From the NCBI GenBank assembly GCA_028279865.1, contig JANQMV010000014.1:1-59580 (forward strand): a stretch of 59,580 nucleotides of DNA. Reading direction: 5' to 3'. The stretch is from Candidatus Altimarinota bacterium (lineage in GTDB: Bacteria > Patescibacteriota > Gracilibacteria > JANQMV01). The stretch's first letter is position 1, and every line of letters begins with the position of its first letter. Shown piece after piece: positions 36,419-44,751 of the stretch. The notes below the pieces were generated by a model. That model did not search any database and had not been told where the DNA came from. It saw only the letters and a list, made by a program, of their open reading frames with translations. The translations under genes and the position numbers were made by a program.

Positions 36419-37423
36419 ATGGACATTATTCGAAAAATCACAAAAGCAAATTTATGCGGTCGTGGCGGAGCAGCTTTTCCTACGGCAAAAAAGTGGAAAA
36501 TGGTGAAAGAAGCAAAAGGTGAAAAAAAATACGTAATTGCCAATGGCTCGGAAGGAGAGCCGGGGGTTTTTAAAGACACCTACATTGTAGAAAAATACCC
36601 GGAAAAATTAATTAAAGGAGTGCTTTTGGCAATGGAAGCTGTGGGAGCACAGAATGCTTATCTCTACTTAAGGGCTGACTTGTACGAAAAACATAAAAAA
36701 AACCTCAGAGAAATTATTCAGGAAAAGATCCTTCGACAAGCTCAGAACGACACGATAAAAATCACTGTTTTTCGTGAAGACGGTAAATACTTAAATGGAG
36801 AAGAAACAACTTTATTAAACTCAATCGAAAGAAAAAGAAGTGAACCGCGCTATAAACCTCCTTATCCGACCGAATGTGGTTTATGGGGATGCCCGACATT
36901 GGTGAATAATGTCGAAACCTTCTATCAAGTAGCACAAATTGCCGATGATAATTATAAAAACCAACGTTTTTATTCCATCAGCGGTAAAGTGCAAAATGAA
37001 GGCGTTTTTGAATTGGAGGTAGATTTAACAGTTGATCAGGTTCTAAAAAAAACTAAAAACTATCCCGAAAGAGCATTCTTCGTACAAACCGGAGGAGGTG
37101 CTCATGGATTTATTTATACAAAAGACGAATGTAAAAACGCCCTTCTGCAAGGTGCGGGAGCTTTAGTCGTACATGATTATCAAGAGGATCCTCTGGAAAT
37201 TTTAAAATTTTGGACAGAATTTTTTCTTTTACGAAATTGTGGACAGTGCATACCTTGTCGCGAAGGTTTTTATCGGATTAATCAACTTTTGAAACAAGAC
37301 GAAATTGACTACGAACTGATCAAAGAAATTTTATATGTCATGGCAGACGCGAGTTATTGCGGATTAGGACAGTTTGCGCCAGAAGGGTACTTGGATTTTA
37401 TTAAAAAGATCTTGAAAAGGTAG
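36419..37423 (+). CDS. hydB: [FeFe]-hydrogenase flavoprotein subunit, NuoF-like
   Basis: FMN- and NAD-binding subunit of a bifurcating or NAD-linked hydrogenase, 334 residues. The NADH/FMN region starts LCGRGGAAFPTAKKWKMVKEA, followed by ANGSEGEPGVFKDTYIVEKYP; the SLBB-type middle leads to the 4Fe-4S site CGQCIPCREGFYRI near residue 275, plus a later Cys in YCGLGQFAPEG. It lacks the N-terminal 2Fe-2S and C-terminal ferredoxin extensions of long HydB. A 27-bp dispersed repeat (36727-36753) is built into the frame and encodes ILRQAQNDT. No NuoE-like hydC gene is adjacent. TAG stop; hydA begins 125 bp later. Confidence 0.86.
   Translation: MDIIRKITKANLCGRGGAAFPTAKKWKMVKEAKGEKKYVIANGSEGEPGVFKDTYIVEKYPEKLIKGVLLAMEAVGAQNAYLYLRADLYEKHKKNLREIIQEKILRQAQNDTIKITVFREDGKYLNGEETTLLNSIERKRSEPRYKPPYPTECGLWGCPTLVNNVETFYQVAQIADDNYKNQRFYSISGKVQNEGVFELEVDLTVDQVLKKTKNYPERAFFVQTGGGAHGFIYTKDECKNALLQGAGALVVHDYQEDPLEILKFWTEFFLLRNCGQCIPCREGFYRINQLLKQDEIDYELIKEILYVMADASYCGLGQFAPEGYLDFIKKILKR
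36727..36753. repeat. Half of a dispersed repeat inside hydB
   Basis: GATCCTTCGACAAGCTCAGAACGACAC matches the GGATCCTTCGACTACGCTCAGGATGAC end of the intergenic element at 54129-54262. Here it is in frame in a coding gene. Confidence 0.6.
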
Positions 37424-37430
37424 TTACTTT

Positions 37431-37451
37431 CCCCTCTTTACCAAGGAGGGG
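37431..37451. repeat. Hairpin CCCCTC...GAGGGG between hydB and hydA
   Basis: A 6-bp stem with a nine-base loop, followed by GCAGGGCGAG. The same CCCCTC-type motif recurs at 40933-41048, 49397-49441 and inside the miaA fusion gene. Confidence 0.5.
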
Positions 37452-37547
37452 CAGGGCGAGCTTTTTCAATTCAGCACAATACTTCTTCCAGCCTCTACCG
37501 CATTGCGGAAAATGAGAGGAACAAAAAAAATAACAACTAATAAAAAA

Positions 37548-39320
37548 ATGCCAAAAATCAATGTACAAATTAACGGCAAAAGATATACAACAGAAAAGGA
37601 GGTAAGCATTCTTAAGTTTTGTCAGGAAATTGGTGTTGAAATTCCGACCTTATGCTTTCACCCCGACATCAAATTTCATGCAAATTGTAAACTTTGTGTT
37701 GTTGAAATCGAGGGATGGCCAAGACTCAATCCTGCTTGTGCGATCAAGTTACAAGAAGGAATGAAAATTCAAACCGATACAGACAGAGTTCACAGAACAC
37801 GTCGGATGATTTTGCAGTATGTTTTTGGAGAACATGTTACGGACTGTAAAGACTGTTTGCGTAGCAACAACTGCAAATTACGCAAATATGCGAAGCAATA
37901 CAAAGTGGAAAAACCCATTTTTAAACCGCGCAAAAAAAATCGTCCACTCTATACTTGCGGAAATACAATTACTTTTGATACACGAAAATGTATCGAATGT
38001 CGAAACTGTATTGATGTTTGTCGTAAGCAAGGGATCGGTTTTATCAATTTAGAAAGAAAAGGATATCGATCGACAGTCAAACCACACGATGAACCTAAAA
38101 ACGACTGCATTTACTGTGGACAATGTATTAATCACTGCCCTGTAGGAGCAATTCACAGTCGTAAAGAATTTGATTGTGTGATGGATGAAATTAAAAATAA
38201 AGATAAAATTGTGGTTTGCCAAATTGCCCCTTCTATTCGGGTCAGTATCGGTGAAGAATTTGGTATTCCTCATGGTCAGATTATGACAGGTCAACTCGTT
38301 GCTGGCGTCAAAAAACTCGGTTTTGACAAAGTTTTTGATGTGCAAACAGGAGCTGATTTTACAACAATCGAGGAAGCTAAAGAATTTGTAGACAGGCTGC
38401 AAAACAACAAAATTTTACCAATGTTTACAACTTGCTGCCCGGCTTGGTACAAATATGTAGAGCAAAAACATCCCGAATTAATTCCGAATTGTACCACAGC
38501 GCGTTCTCCCAACATGATGAACGGAGCAATTATTAAAGAGTATTATAGTAAATTAATAAACGTACCTCGTGAAAAAATTTGTGTAGTTGCGGTAATGCCC
38601 TGTACCGCCAAGAAGTTTGAAGTAGAGCGCAGGGAGCTTGATATAGACGGAGTTCCCCCTGTTGATTATGTTATTACCACTCGGGAACTAGCTCATATGA
38701 TGAGGCTGAGCCGAATTGATTTGAGTAAAATTAATGAGGAGAATTTTGATAGTCCCATCGGTGAGTCAACCGGAGCATCCGCTATTTATGGAGCTAGCGG
38801 TGGTGTGATGGAGTCAGCCTTGCGCACAGCTTATTTCTTAGCAACAGGCAAAGAGTTAAAAGATGTGAATTTTAAACAAGTTCGGGGCAGTTTGAAAGGG
38901 ATCAAGCGAGCGACTGTTGAGATTGAAGGCACAGAATTACGTGTTGCTGTGGTAAATGGCCTCGGGAATACAGAAGAAATTATTGCTGAAATAAAGCAAG
39001 ATCCGGAAGCTTACCATTACATAGAAGTAATGACCTGCCCGGGAGGCTGTATTGCAGGAGGGGGACAACCATTACCTGTCAATGATGAGATTCGGAAAAA
39101 AAGAGCAGAAGCTCTATATCAAATTGATACAAAGAAAAAAATTCGCGTCGCGCATCAGAATCCGGAAGTAAAAAAAGTATATCAAGATTTTTTTGATAAA
39201 TCTCCCGGATTGGCACATCGGATTTTGCATACACATTATGAGCCTCGTTCAAAATCGGAAGTAGAAATGTATACTTGCCCGATTATGAAAAAATTTACTA
39301 AGAAAAATTCTAATTTATAA
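37548..39320 (+). CDS. hydA: [FeFe]-hydrogenase catalytic subunit
   Basis: Group A [FeFe]-hydrogenase that reduces protons or oxidises H2. From ATG 37548 it is 590 residues; an in-frame ATG at 37512 and a TTG at 37503 are possible alternatives. In order: 2Fe-2S domain (CFHPDIKFHANCKLC), His-Cys3 4Fe-4S site (HVTDCKDCLRSNNC), two 4Fe-4S motifs (CIECRNCIDVC; CIYCGQCINHCP), then the H-cluster motifs TTCCPAWY (L1), MPCTAKKFE (L2) and MTCPGGCIAGGGQP (L3), and a C-terminal small-subunit domain. All H-cluster cysteines are present. L1 and L3 have Thr where Ser/Ala are common. With hydB it suggests fermentative H2 metabolism. TAA stop. Confidence 0.95.
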   Translation: MPKINVQINGKRYTTEKEVSILKFCQEIGVEIPTLCFHPDIKFHANCKLCVVEIEGWPRLNPACAIKLQEGMKIQTDTDRVHRTRRMILQYVFGEHVTDCKDCLRSNNCKLRKYAKQYKVEKPIFKPRKKNRPLYTCGNTITFDTRKCIECRNCIDVCRKQGIGFINLERKGYRSTVKPHDEPKNDCIYCGQCINHCPVGAIHSRKEFDCVMDEIKNKDKIVVCQIAPSIRVSIGEEFGIPHGQIMTGQLVAGVKKLGFDKVFDVQTGADFTTIEEAKEFVDRLQNNKILPMFTTCCPAWYKYVEQKHPELIPNCTTARSPNMMNGAIIKEYYSKLINVPREKICVVAVMPCTAKKFEVERRELDIDGVPPVDYVITTRELAHMMRLSRIDLSKINEENFDSPIGESTGASAIYGASGGVMESALRTAYFLATGKELKDVNFKQVRGSLKGIKRATVEIEGTELRVAVVNGLGNTEEIIAEIKQDPEAYHYIEVMTCPGGCIAGGGQPLPVNDEIRKKRAEALYQIDTKKKIRVAHQNPEVKKVYQDFFDKSPGLAHRILHTHYEPRSKSEVEMYTCPIMKKFTKKNSNL

Positions 39321-39329
39321 AAATAATAA

Positions 39330-40919
39330 ATGAAAGTACCAGCATTCATATCACAAAAAACAACAATCAAAACAGAAAAAATGTGGCAATTTTATGTCTC
39401 TATTGCTTTATGGGCGGTTGTCTATACGACGATGAATGTTTCTATTGTTATCTTTTTGGAACAACAATTTGGTTCTTATTTATTGGCAGGCTTGGCAATC
39501 GCAACAGGCAATTTTTTCTCAATGTTTTTTGATATCCCTTTCAATTATCTGCAAAAAATTTTTACCGCAAGAAAGCTTTTTCTTGCTTCAATTATAAGCG
39601 TGACTTTTTCAATAGCACTTTTTATCTTTTTGCTTTTGACTGTAGATTCTGCTTTTTTCAAAGTGACCTACCTCTTCATCGCAACAATTATTTTTAGTGT
39701 TAGTTATGATCTTTACAACATCACAGTGACTTCCTATGTCATGGCAGAATCATCTCCATCACAATATGGTCAAAATTTGTCTTACAAGCAACTTGCTCAA
39801 GCTGTTGGCTTAGTTGGTGGTTTGGTGATTAGTGCTGTTTTGATTTTTATGGCTAATCTTGTTCAATCTACAGCCGAGTTTGCCGGTGCAGAGATAGATC
39901 ACACGCCTTTTTTAGCAGCGACATCATTAGTCTTATTGTTTTTATTCTGTTTGCTAATAGTGCTTTTTATTTTTGCATTATATGTTTTTGACAAAGAAGA
40001 TGTTGATTTAAAATTTACAAATATTTTAGAAGAGTTTCCCAGTAATTTATCTGCAGGCTTTCGTTCAAGTGCAATTAAAACAATTGATTTGGTTGAAAAT
40101 AATTTGGAAAAACTAAAAAAGCAACTCGAACCAAATCAAGTTTATATGGAAAGTACGAAGCAGAAAAAAAGCTTTTTATGGCAAGAAATCAAAGAAGAGT
40201 TAGCTACTAACGTTAAATCAATTATTGCGATTTTTAGTTCAAAAAATAAAAATTACTCATTGATTTGGGGGACAGTTGTGATGACAATTTTCAGCTTTTG
40301 GGATACGTATTTGGTAACTTTTCAGCCTGCTTTTATGAATGAAGTTATGCAAAAGCAACAAGGAGAAATTTGGTCGATTTTGCCCGGTAATATTGTTTTT
40401 TTAATTATCCTGCTGCCGGCTTTCTTTCTTTTGGCGCCTTTCGCAAAGCTTGGTGATAAATATGGGAAAGATTTTTTTGTTATGTTCGGGATGTTTCTTA
40501 CCTCAATTTCTTGTTTAATCATGGGATTAATTAACCTAAATATGTTTATTTGGGTTATTATTGCCGGTTGGGGATTGGCAATGGGTTATGCGGGAGCAAT
40601 GTCTTGTGTAAAAGCTTCTTTTGCTGTCAAATTCAACGAATACATTGCTGTCTATAAAAAAAATAACACAATTGACTCCAATGCATCGGCAGGTCCAATG
40701 ATGATGGTAGAAAATTTTGGTAATATTATTGGTCCGCTTATCGGTGGTGCTGTCATTAGTCTGATGAGTTTTCAAGTTTTTTTCATTCTGTTTGGAACAA
40801 TGTTGGGAGTGCTGACATTTTTTTCTTTTCTAAAATTTGAACAAATTACAGCTCCACCTTATGTTTTCCCAGATGAAAAAGATGGAGGGAAAGAGAAAAA
40901 TTCTGTTGAAAAATCTTAG
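39330..40919 (+). CDS. MFS-type transporter (529 aa)
   Basis: A 529-residue membrane protein with about twelve hydrophobic helices in two halves, separated by a charged cytoplasmic loop of roughly 90 residues (about 225-310: EDVDLKFTNILEEF ... LEPNQVYMES). The loop before helix 9 carries LAPFAKLGDKYGKDFF, an MFS-type basic motif. It starts 9 bp after hydA and may be co-transcribed. The substrate is unknown. ATG start, TAG stop, no TGA codons. Confidence 0.75.
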   Translation: MKVPAFISQKTTIKTEKMWQFYVSIALWAVVYTTMNVSIVIFLEQQFGSYLLAGLAIATGNFFSMFFDIPFNYLQKIFTARKLFLASIISVTFSIALFIFLLLTVDSAFFKVTYLFIATIIFSVSYDLYNITVTSYVMAESSPSQYGQNLSYKQLAQAVGLVGGLVISAVLIFMANLVQSTAEFAGAEIDHTPFLAATSLVLLFLFCLLIVLFIFALYVFDKEDVDLKFTNILEEFPSNLSAGFRSSAIKTIDLVENNLEKLKKQLEPNQVYMESTKQKKSFLWQEIKEELATNVKSIIAIFSSKNKNYSLIWGTVVMTIFSFWDTYLVTFQPAFMNEVMQKQQGEIWSILPGNIVFLIILLPAFFLLAPFAKLGDKYGKDFFVMFGMFLTSISCLIMGLINLNMFIWVIIAGWGLAMGYAGAMSCVKASFAVKFNEYIAVYKKNNTIDSNASAGPMMMVENFGNIIGPLIGGAVISLMSFQVFFILFGTMLGVLTFFSFLKFEQITAPPYVFPDEKDGGKEKNSVEKS

Positions 40920-40932
40920 ACGATAAATAGTT

Positions 40933-41048
40933 CCTCCCCTTTTTCTGGGGAGGTTAGGATGGGTAGACAATATTAAACCAAACTAATTTTTTGCAACTTA
41001 AGCACTTTACCCCTCTCAATCTCCCCTAAAACACTAAAAGGGGAGAAG
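40933..41048. repeat. CCTCCCC/GGGGAGG dispersed repeat pair
   Basis: A hairpin CCTCCCC-TTTTTCT-GGGGAGG at 40933-40953 is followed by AAGCACTTTACCCCTCTC and CCCCTAAAACACTAAAAGGGG up to the end of dapB. The right half is the reverse complement of 49397-49441. It lies between convergent genes and could double as a terminator. Confidence 0.6.
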
Positions 41049-41050
41049 TT

Positions 41051-41788
41051 TTAAAACTGCATCCAGTCCTCTGCCTTAAAAAAACCTTGTTTGCCATGTA
41101 GCCACTCTGCTGCAACCAAACTTCCCAAAGCAAATCCTGCTCGATTTCGAGCGGTGTGTTTGAGTTCGATTGTGTCTGCTGAAGAATCAAAACCGACGAC
41201 ATGTGTTCCGGGAATATCGCCTCCACGAATTGTAGAAAGGTGTAGTTCTGAGTTTTTAATTTTTTCTTCCGGTCTGTCTAAGACCAGCTTGTTCTTACGC
41301 TCAATTTTGTCTAACAAAATTTCTCCGATTGAAAGTGCCGTTCCTGAAGGGGCGTCTTTTTTTCTATTATGATGCATTTCATAGCTATAGATATCATAGT
41401 CTTCAAATTCATTCATAACTTGTGCAGCTTGTTTTACAAGCTTAAAGAAAATATTTACGCCTAGGGAAAAATTAGAGGCATGCAAAAATCCGATTTGTTT
41501 TTCTGTAACAATTTGTTTTACTTCTTCAATGCGATCCAGCCATCCGGTTGTTGCCATAACAATATTTTTGCCTTCGTTGGCAATTTGTTTAATATTCTCA
41601 ACAGCGACTTCCGGATGTGTGAAATCAATACAAACGTCTACGTCTTTTAAACTCTCTGCGTTGATTTCCTGAAAATCCGCTTCAGGATTTTTTGAGTCAA
41701 TCAGACTTTTTATGTTGAAATTTTTTTCTTGCGCAACCTTGTGGACAATTTGTCCCATTTTGCCATAGCCGATTAGTGCGATGTTCAT
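41051..41788 (-). CDS. dapB: 4-hydroxy-tetrahydrodipicolinate reductase
   Basis: NAD(P)H-dependent reductase of the diaminopimelate/lysine pathway, 245 residues. The nucleotide-binding start is ALIGYGKMG, the catalytic segment is EMHHNRKKDAPSGTA (His and Lys active-site residues), and the substrate loop is RGGDIPGTHVVGF. Length is normal. Together with asd (51028), it indicates diaminopimelate synthesis for peptidoglycan. ATG start, TAA stop. No dapA or dapD is adjacent. Confidence 0.94.
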   Translation of the reverse strand: MNIALIGYGKMGQIVHKVAQEKNFNIKSLIDSKNPEADFQEINAESLKDVDVCIDFTHPEVAVENIKQIANEGKNIVMATTGWLDRIEEVKQIVTEKQIGFLHASNFSLGVNIFFKLVKQAAQVMNEFEDYDIYSYEMHHNRKKDAPSGTALSIGEILLDKIERKNKLVLDRPEEKIKNSELHLSTIRGGDIPGTHVVGFDSSADTIELKHTARNRAGFALGSLVAAEWLHGKQGFFKAEDWMQF

Positions 41789-41860
41789 AATTTCAAAATC
41801 AATAGATACTTTATTTTTTTCGCTACTTACTTTATAATGTAAAGACTTATTTTTAACAAC

Positions 41861-42286
41861 ATGGAAACATTCGGACGTAGAATCGAAACGGCAGAAAGAA
41901 TTAGGCTTACTCCAGAAAGCGTACCCAATGCAGTTGATAGTTTACTAGACAACGAATCAATTTTAAACGACCTGTTATCAAAAATACAGGTAAAAGAGGA
42001 ATGGAAGGAAAGTTTGATGGAAGATGATGGAACAAATAATCATGCGCCATGGAAAAGGTTAGGAATTTTTTTAGTAAATGAAAAGACTTTTTCTAGCGAT
42101 ACTGCAGAAATATTAAGAAAAAATGATGTAGATATTTATGAAGACGAACCTGTTCTTGAGCTACATTTGCCTCCGCAAAGCCTTAATATAAGAGATATTT
42201 TTGATTCCCTTGTTAGAATTTGTGAATACATTGAACACAATTTACCCAAAAGAAACATGCCAGAATATATTTACGGAATTTGCTAG
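41861..42286 (+). CDS. Hypothetical protein, possibly the 5' part of a frameshifted gene
   Basis: A 141-residue soluble protein starting at ATG 41861, with a TATAAT at 41833-41838 as a possible -10 box. It is acidic, without signal peptide or known motif. It ends PEYIYGIC with TAG at 42284-42286, while another frame is open from 42280 (LLETYKSS...KKFAIED). Because the next frame begins exactly here and continues with similar composition, one gene with a single-base frameshift is plausible. Otherwise they are two overlapping genes. Confidence 0.5.
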   Translation: METFGRRIETAERIRLTPESVPNAVDSLLDNESILNDLLSKIQVKEEWKESLMEDDGTNNHAPWKRLGIFLVNEKTFSSDTAEILRKNDVDIYEDEPVLELHLPPQSLNIRDIFDSLVRICEYIEHNLPKRNMPEYIYGIC

Positions 42287-42480
42287 AAACATATAAATCT
42301 TCTAAAGATCCTCGTAGACAAATGATTGCAAAAAAGTTTGCAATTGAAGATATTCAACTCTGCTATTTAACAATGGATGATTTTATGGATAAAATTCAAC
42401 GTCATTCTAACTATCCAATGGCAAAAATAAGAAATTCAGCAAGGTCTAAAATAAAACTAATTGGAGTTAAGCGAAGTTAA
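42280..42480 (+). CDS. Hypothetical protein, possibly the 3' part of the preceding gene
   Basis: A 66-codon frame starting at TTG 42280 inside the previous gene and ending TAA. The content (KFAIEDIQLCYLTMDDFM, Lys-rich C-terminus) looks like the end of a soluble protein. There is no ribosome-binding site and no ATG before DFM, which favours continuation of the 41861 frame over an independent gene. Confidence 0.4.
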   Translation: MLETYKSSKDPRRQMIAKKFAIEDIQLCYLTMDDFMDKIQRHSNYPMAKIRNSARSKIKLIGVKRS

Positions 42481-42595
42481 TTTTTTTTAGACAGAGCATT
42501 AAACTAAAGCGTACTGCTTTTTACTGATTAACTTTGTAAGATTCTTAACAAATGCTAAACTGAGTTTAACTACCACTTTTTTAGACCTAAAAAAC

Positions 42596-43519
42596 ATGCT
42601 CAAAACAAGAGCAAAATACATTAAAGGAAAGCCGTTTTGGTATCTTCTTAAAGATGTTAGGGTTGGCAAAAAAAATAAAAAAATCCAAGTTTACTTAGGA
42701 AAAAATATACCTAAAAATCTAGAAGATAAATACACTGAATTGAAGCAGAAAGAGATTAACCTAGTTCCTGAACTGGTTAAACAAAATTTTACTCTGGAAG
42801 CACAAATACCTGCTAAAGAGCTTGAAAAAGTCGAAATTCTTAGAATAGAAAGAGGATATGCTCTTTTGAACTTATCTCTAAAGAAAAGAGAAATTTTTTG
42901 GCGTCAATTCGCTATACAATTTATTTTTGAGTCTAACGCAATCGAAGGGAGCCACTTATCCCAAAGCGAAGTTCAATCTATTTTGCGTAGAAAATATGTC
43001 AAGAAATCCCTAGATCGCAAGGAAGTTCAAGAAGTAAAAAATTCAATTAAAGCCTTTGACCTGATTCGCAGTAATGAGTTTAGACTAAACCAGCGTTCAA
43101 TTATAAACTTACACAAGTTACTTGTAGGCGGATTAGGCATTGAAACCGGGTACAAAAAAAAGAAAATTATCGTCAATAACAAAGAAACAACTCCTCCGGG
43201 AGAGGTGCGCCTTCATATGAAAATACTTTTGGAATGGTGGAAAGAGCAAAAAAAAATAAAAAGGCATCCGCTTTTTGTTGCAGCTGACTTTCATCAAAAA
43301 TTTGAATCTATTCATCCTTTTATAGACGGCAACGGTCGCATAGGACGCTTGCTTTTTATTTGGATGCTTTTACAGTCAAGATACGACCTGATTTTGTTTA
43401 CAAACAGCAATCGCCAAAAATATTTCAACGCTTTAAGCCAAGCTGATGAAGGCAGAGTGCAAAAATGGTATTGGTACTGCTTGGATGTTTACAAAAAAAC
43501 AATGCAGATTTTTATTTGA
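42596..43519 (+). CDS. Fic-domain protein (AMPylase-like), ending at TGA
   Basis: A 307-residue protein. The N-terminal 75 residues are basic; a helical region carries SNAIEG, matching the class II inhibitory helix (S/T)xxxE(G/N) that blocks the active site, and the Fic core motif HPFIDGNGRIGRL is complete, including the catalytic His and phosphate-binding residues. Predicted to transfer AMP or a similar group to a protein hydroxyl. It is the only recognisable gene here that would end in TGA (43517-43519); read as glycine, the frame continues 64 further codons to TAA 43714, antisense to the end of the M23 peptidase gene. Recent acquisition from a standard-code donor is one explanation. Confidence 0.85.
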   Translation: MLKTRAKYIKGKPFWYLLKDVRVGKKNKKIQVYLGKNIPKNLEDKYTELKQKEINLVPELVKQNFTLEAQIPAKELEKVEILRIERGYALLNLSLKKREIFWRQFAIQFIFESNAIEGSHLSQSEVQSILRRKYVKKSLDRKEVQEVKNSIKAFDLIRSNEFRLNQRSIINLHKLLVGGLGIETGYKKKKIIVNNKETTPPGEVRLHMKILLEWWKEQKKIKRHPLFVAADFHQKFESIHPFIDGNGRIGRLLFIWMLLQSRYDLILFTNSNRQKYFNALSQADEGRVQKWYWYCLDVYKKTMQIFI

Positions 43520-44573
43520 TGTACAAAAGAGGATTTACTTTGCGTCCGTTGATACGTAATTCAAAATGAACGTGAATTCCTGTTGCTCCATAAACTCTAC
43601 CGGTATTTCCCATCCAAGCGATTGTCTGACCTTGGGTTACCGTATCACCCACCTTTACGTACAGTGCTGAATTATGAGCATATAAAGTCTGCCTGCCATT
43701 ACCATGATCAATAATAATCATATTTCCATAACCTCCGTTATAGCCTCCTTGAGATTTTGTCACGATACCGTTTGCAGCTGCAAGAATAGGACCTTTATTT
43801 CTATTACCAATATCAATCGCATAATGACCACGACGATAATATTGTGTAATTTTACCTGAAGCTGGTTTAATAATTGTATTGCTAATTGTTCCGTTATATT
43901 TTGCACCTGAAATTGTTCCGTACCCCGCACCCCTATAATTTGAAGAGCTACTTCCACGAGAAGCGATATAACGTGGAACAACTTTCACACCACCTGGAAC
44001 AATGATTGTTTCTCCGATTGTTACTTTTTCATCATTCAGTTTATTTTGTGCAACAATTTTCTCTTTTTGTACTTTGTAGGTCTTGGCAATACTTGCTGCT
44101 GTTTCTCCTTTTTTGACTTTGTGTAAAACACCGTCAACAGGCAGAATTGTTAAAATAGTTCCCGTTTTCAGCCTGTTTAAATTAGCAATATTGTTATTGT
44201 CTGTAATTGTTTTTGTTTTGATGTCAAATTTACTGGCAATTTCCGAAAGTGTGTCACCGTGCTTTACTTCGTATTCAATCGCATTTGCAAATTTAGTACG
44301 GTCACTTTTTTCTGTGATTAAAGAAGGCTTCAATAAAAATCCCTCTTCTGCAAAAAGTAAATCATTTGAAGTGTATTCAAACATTTCCGGCATAGTTTCA
44401 TCATAATTTGCATATGAAGAATATGATGGAAAAGTAGAGTAAATTAACAAAAATGTAATTGCAAAAAGACTCGTTTTTGCAGCAAAACGAGAGGCTGAAA
44501 GGTGAAATGTTTTGGTTAAATCAATGTTTTTTTTCTCCTTTTCACTAGTTTCTTTTGGCTTACTAAAAAACAA
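43512..44573 (-). CDS. LysM/M23 peptidoglycan endopeptidase
   Basis: A 353-residue exported protein: N-terminal membrane/signal segment (about 34-51), two LysM domains (YEVKHGDTLSEIASKFDI and HKVKKGETAASIAKTY) that bind peptidoglycan, and a C-terminal M23 metallopeptidase domain with HYAIDIGN and HVHFEL as zinc and catalytic motifs. It probably trims or cross-link-cleaves the cell wall. The start at 44573 is TTG; the frame stays open upstream with a basic, plausible extension (YRARKARHKKLKQKQ) but has no ATG, GTG or TTG, so the true start is uncertain. TAA stop. Confidence 0.9.
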   Translation of the reverse strand: MFFSKPKETSEKEKKNIDLTKTFHLSASRFAAKTSLFAITFLLIYSTFPSYSSYANYDETMPEMFEYTSNDLLFAEEGFLLKPSLITEKSDRTKFANAIEYEVKHGDTLSEIASKFDIKTKTITDNNNIANLNRLKTGTILTILPVDGVLHKVKKGETAASIAKTYKVQKEKIVAQNKLNDEKVTIGETIIVPGGVKVVPRYIASRGSSSSNYRGAGYGTISGAKYNGTISNTIIKPASGKITQYYRRGHYAIDIGNRNKGPILAAANGIVTKSQGGYNGGYGNMIIIDHGNGRQTLYAHNSALYVKVGDTVTQGQTIAWMGNTGRVYGATGIHVHFELRINGRKVNPLLYIK

Positions 44574-44751
44574 TTTCCATAAACCACTATGGTTGGAATA
44601 TTGCTTTTGCTTTAGCTTTTTATGCCGTGCTTTTCTGGCTCTGTAGTTGATTTTGGTATTTATTTTTTTAGTTACTTAAAAAATAAAATTACACCTCGTC
44701 TGCAGAAATTTACCACCTCATTCTGATTTAATCAAGCGATTTTAACTTTAC

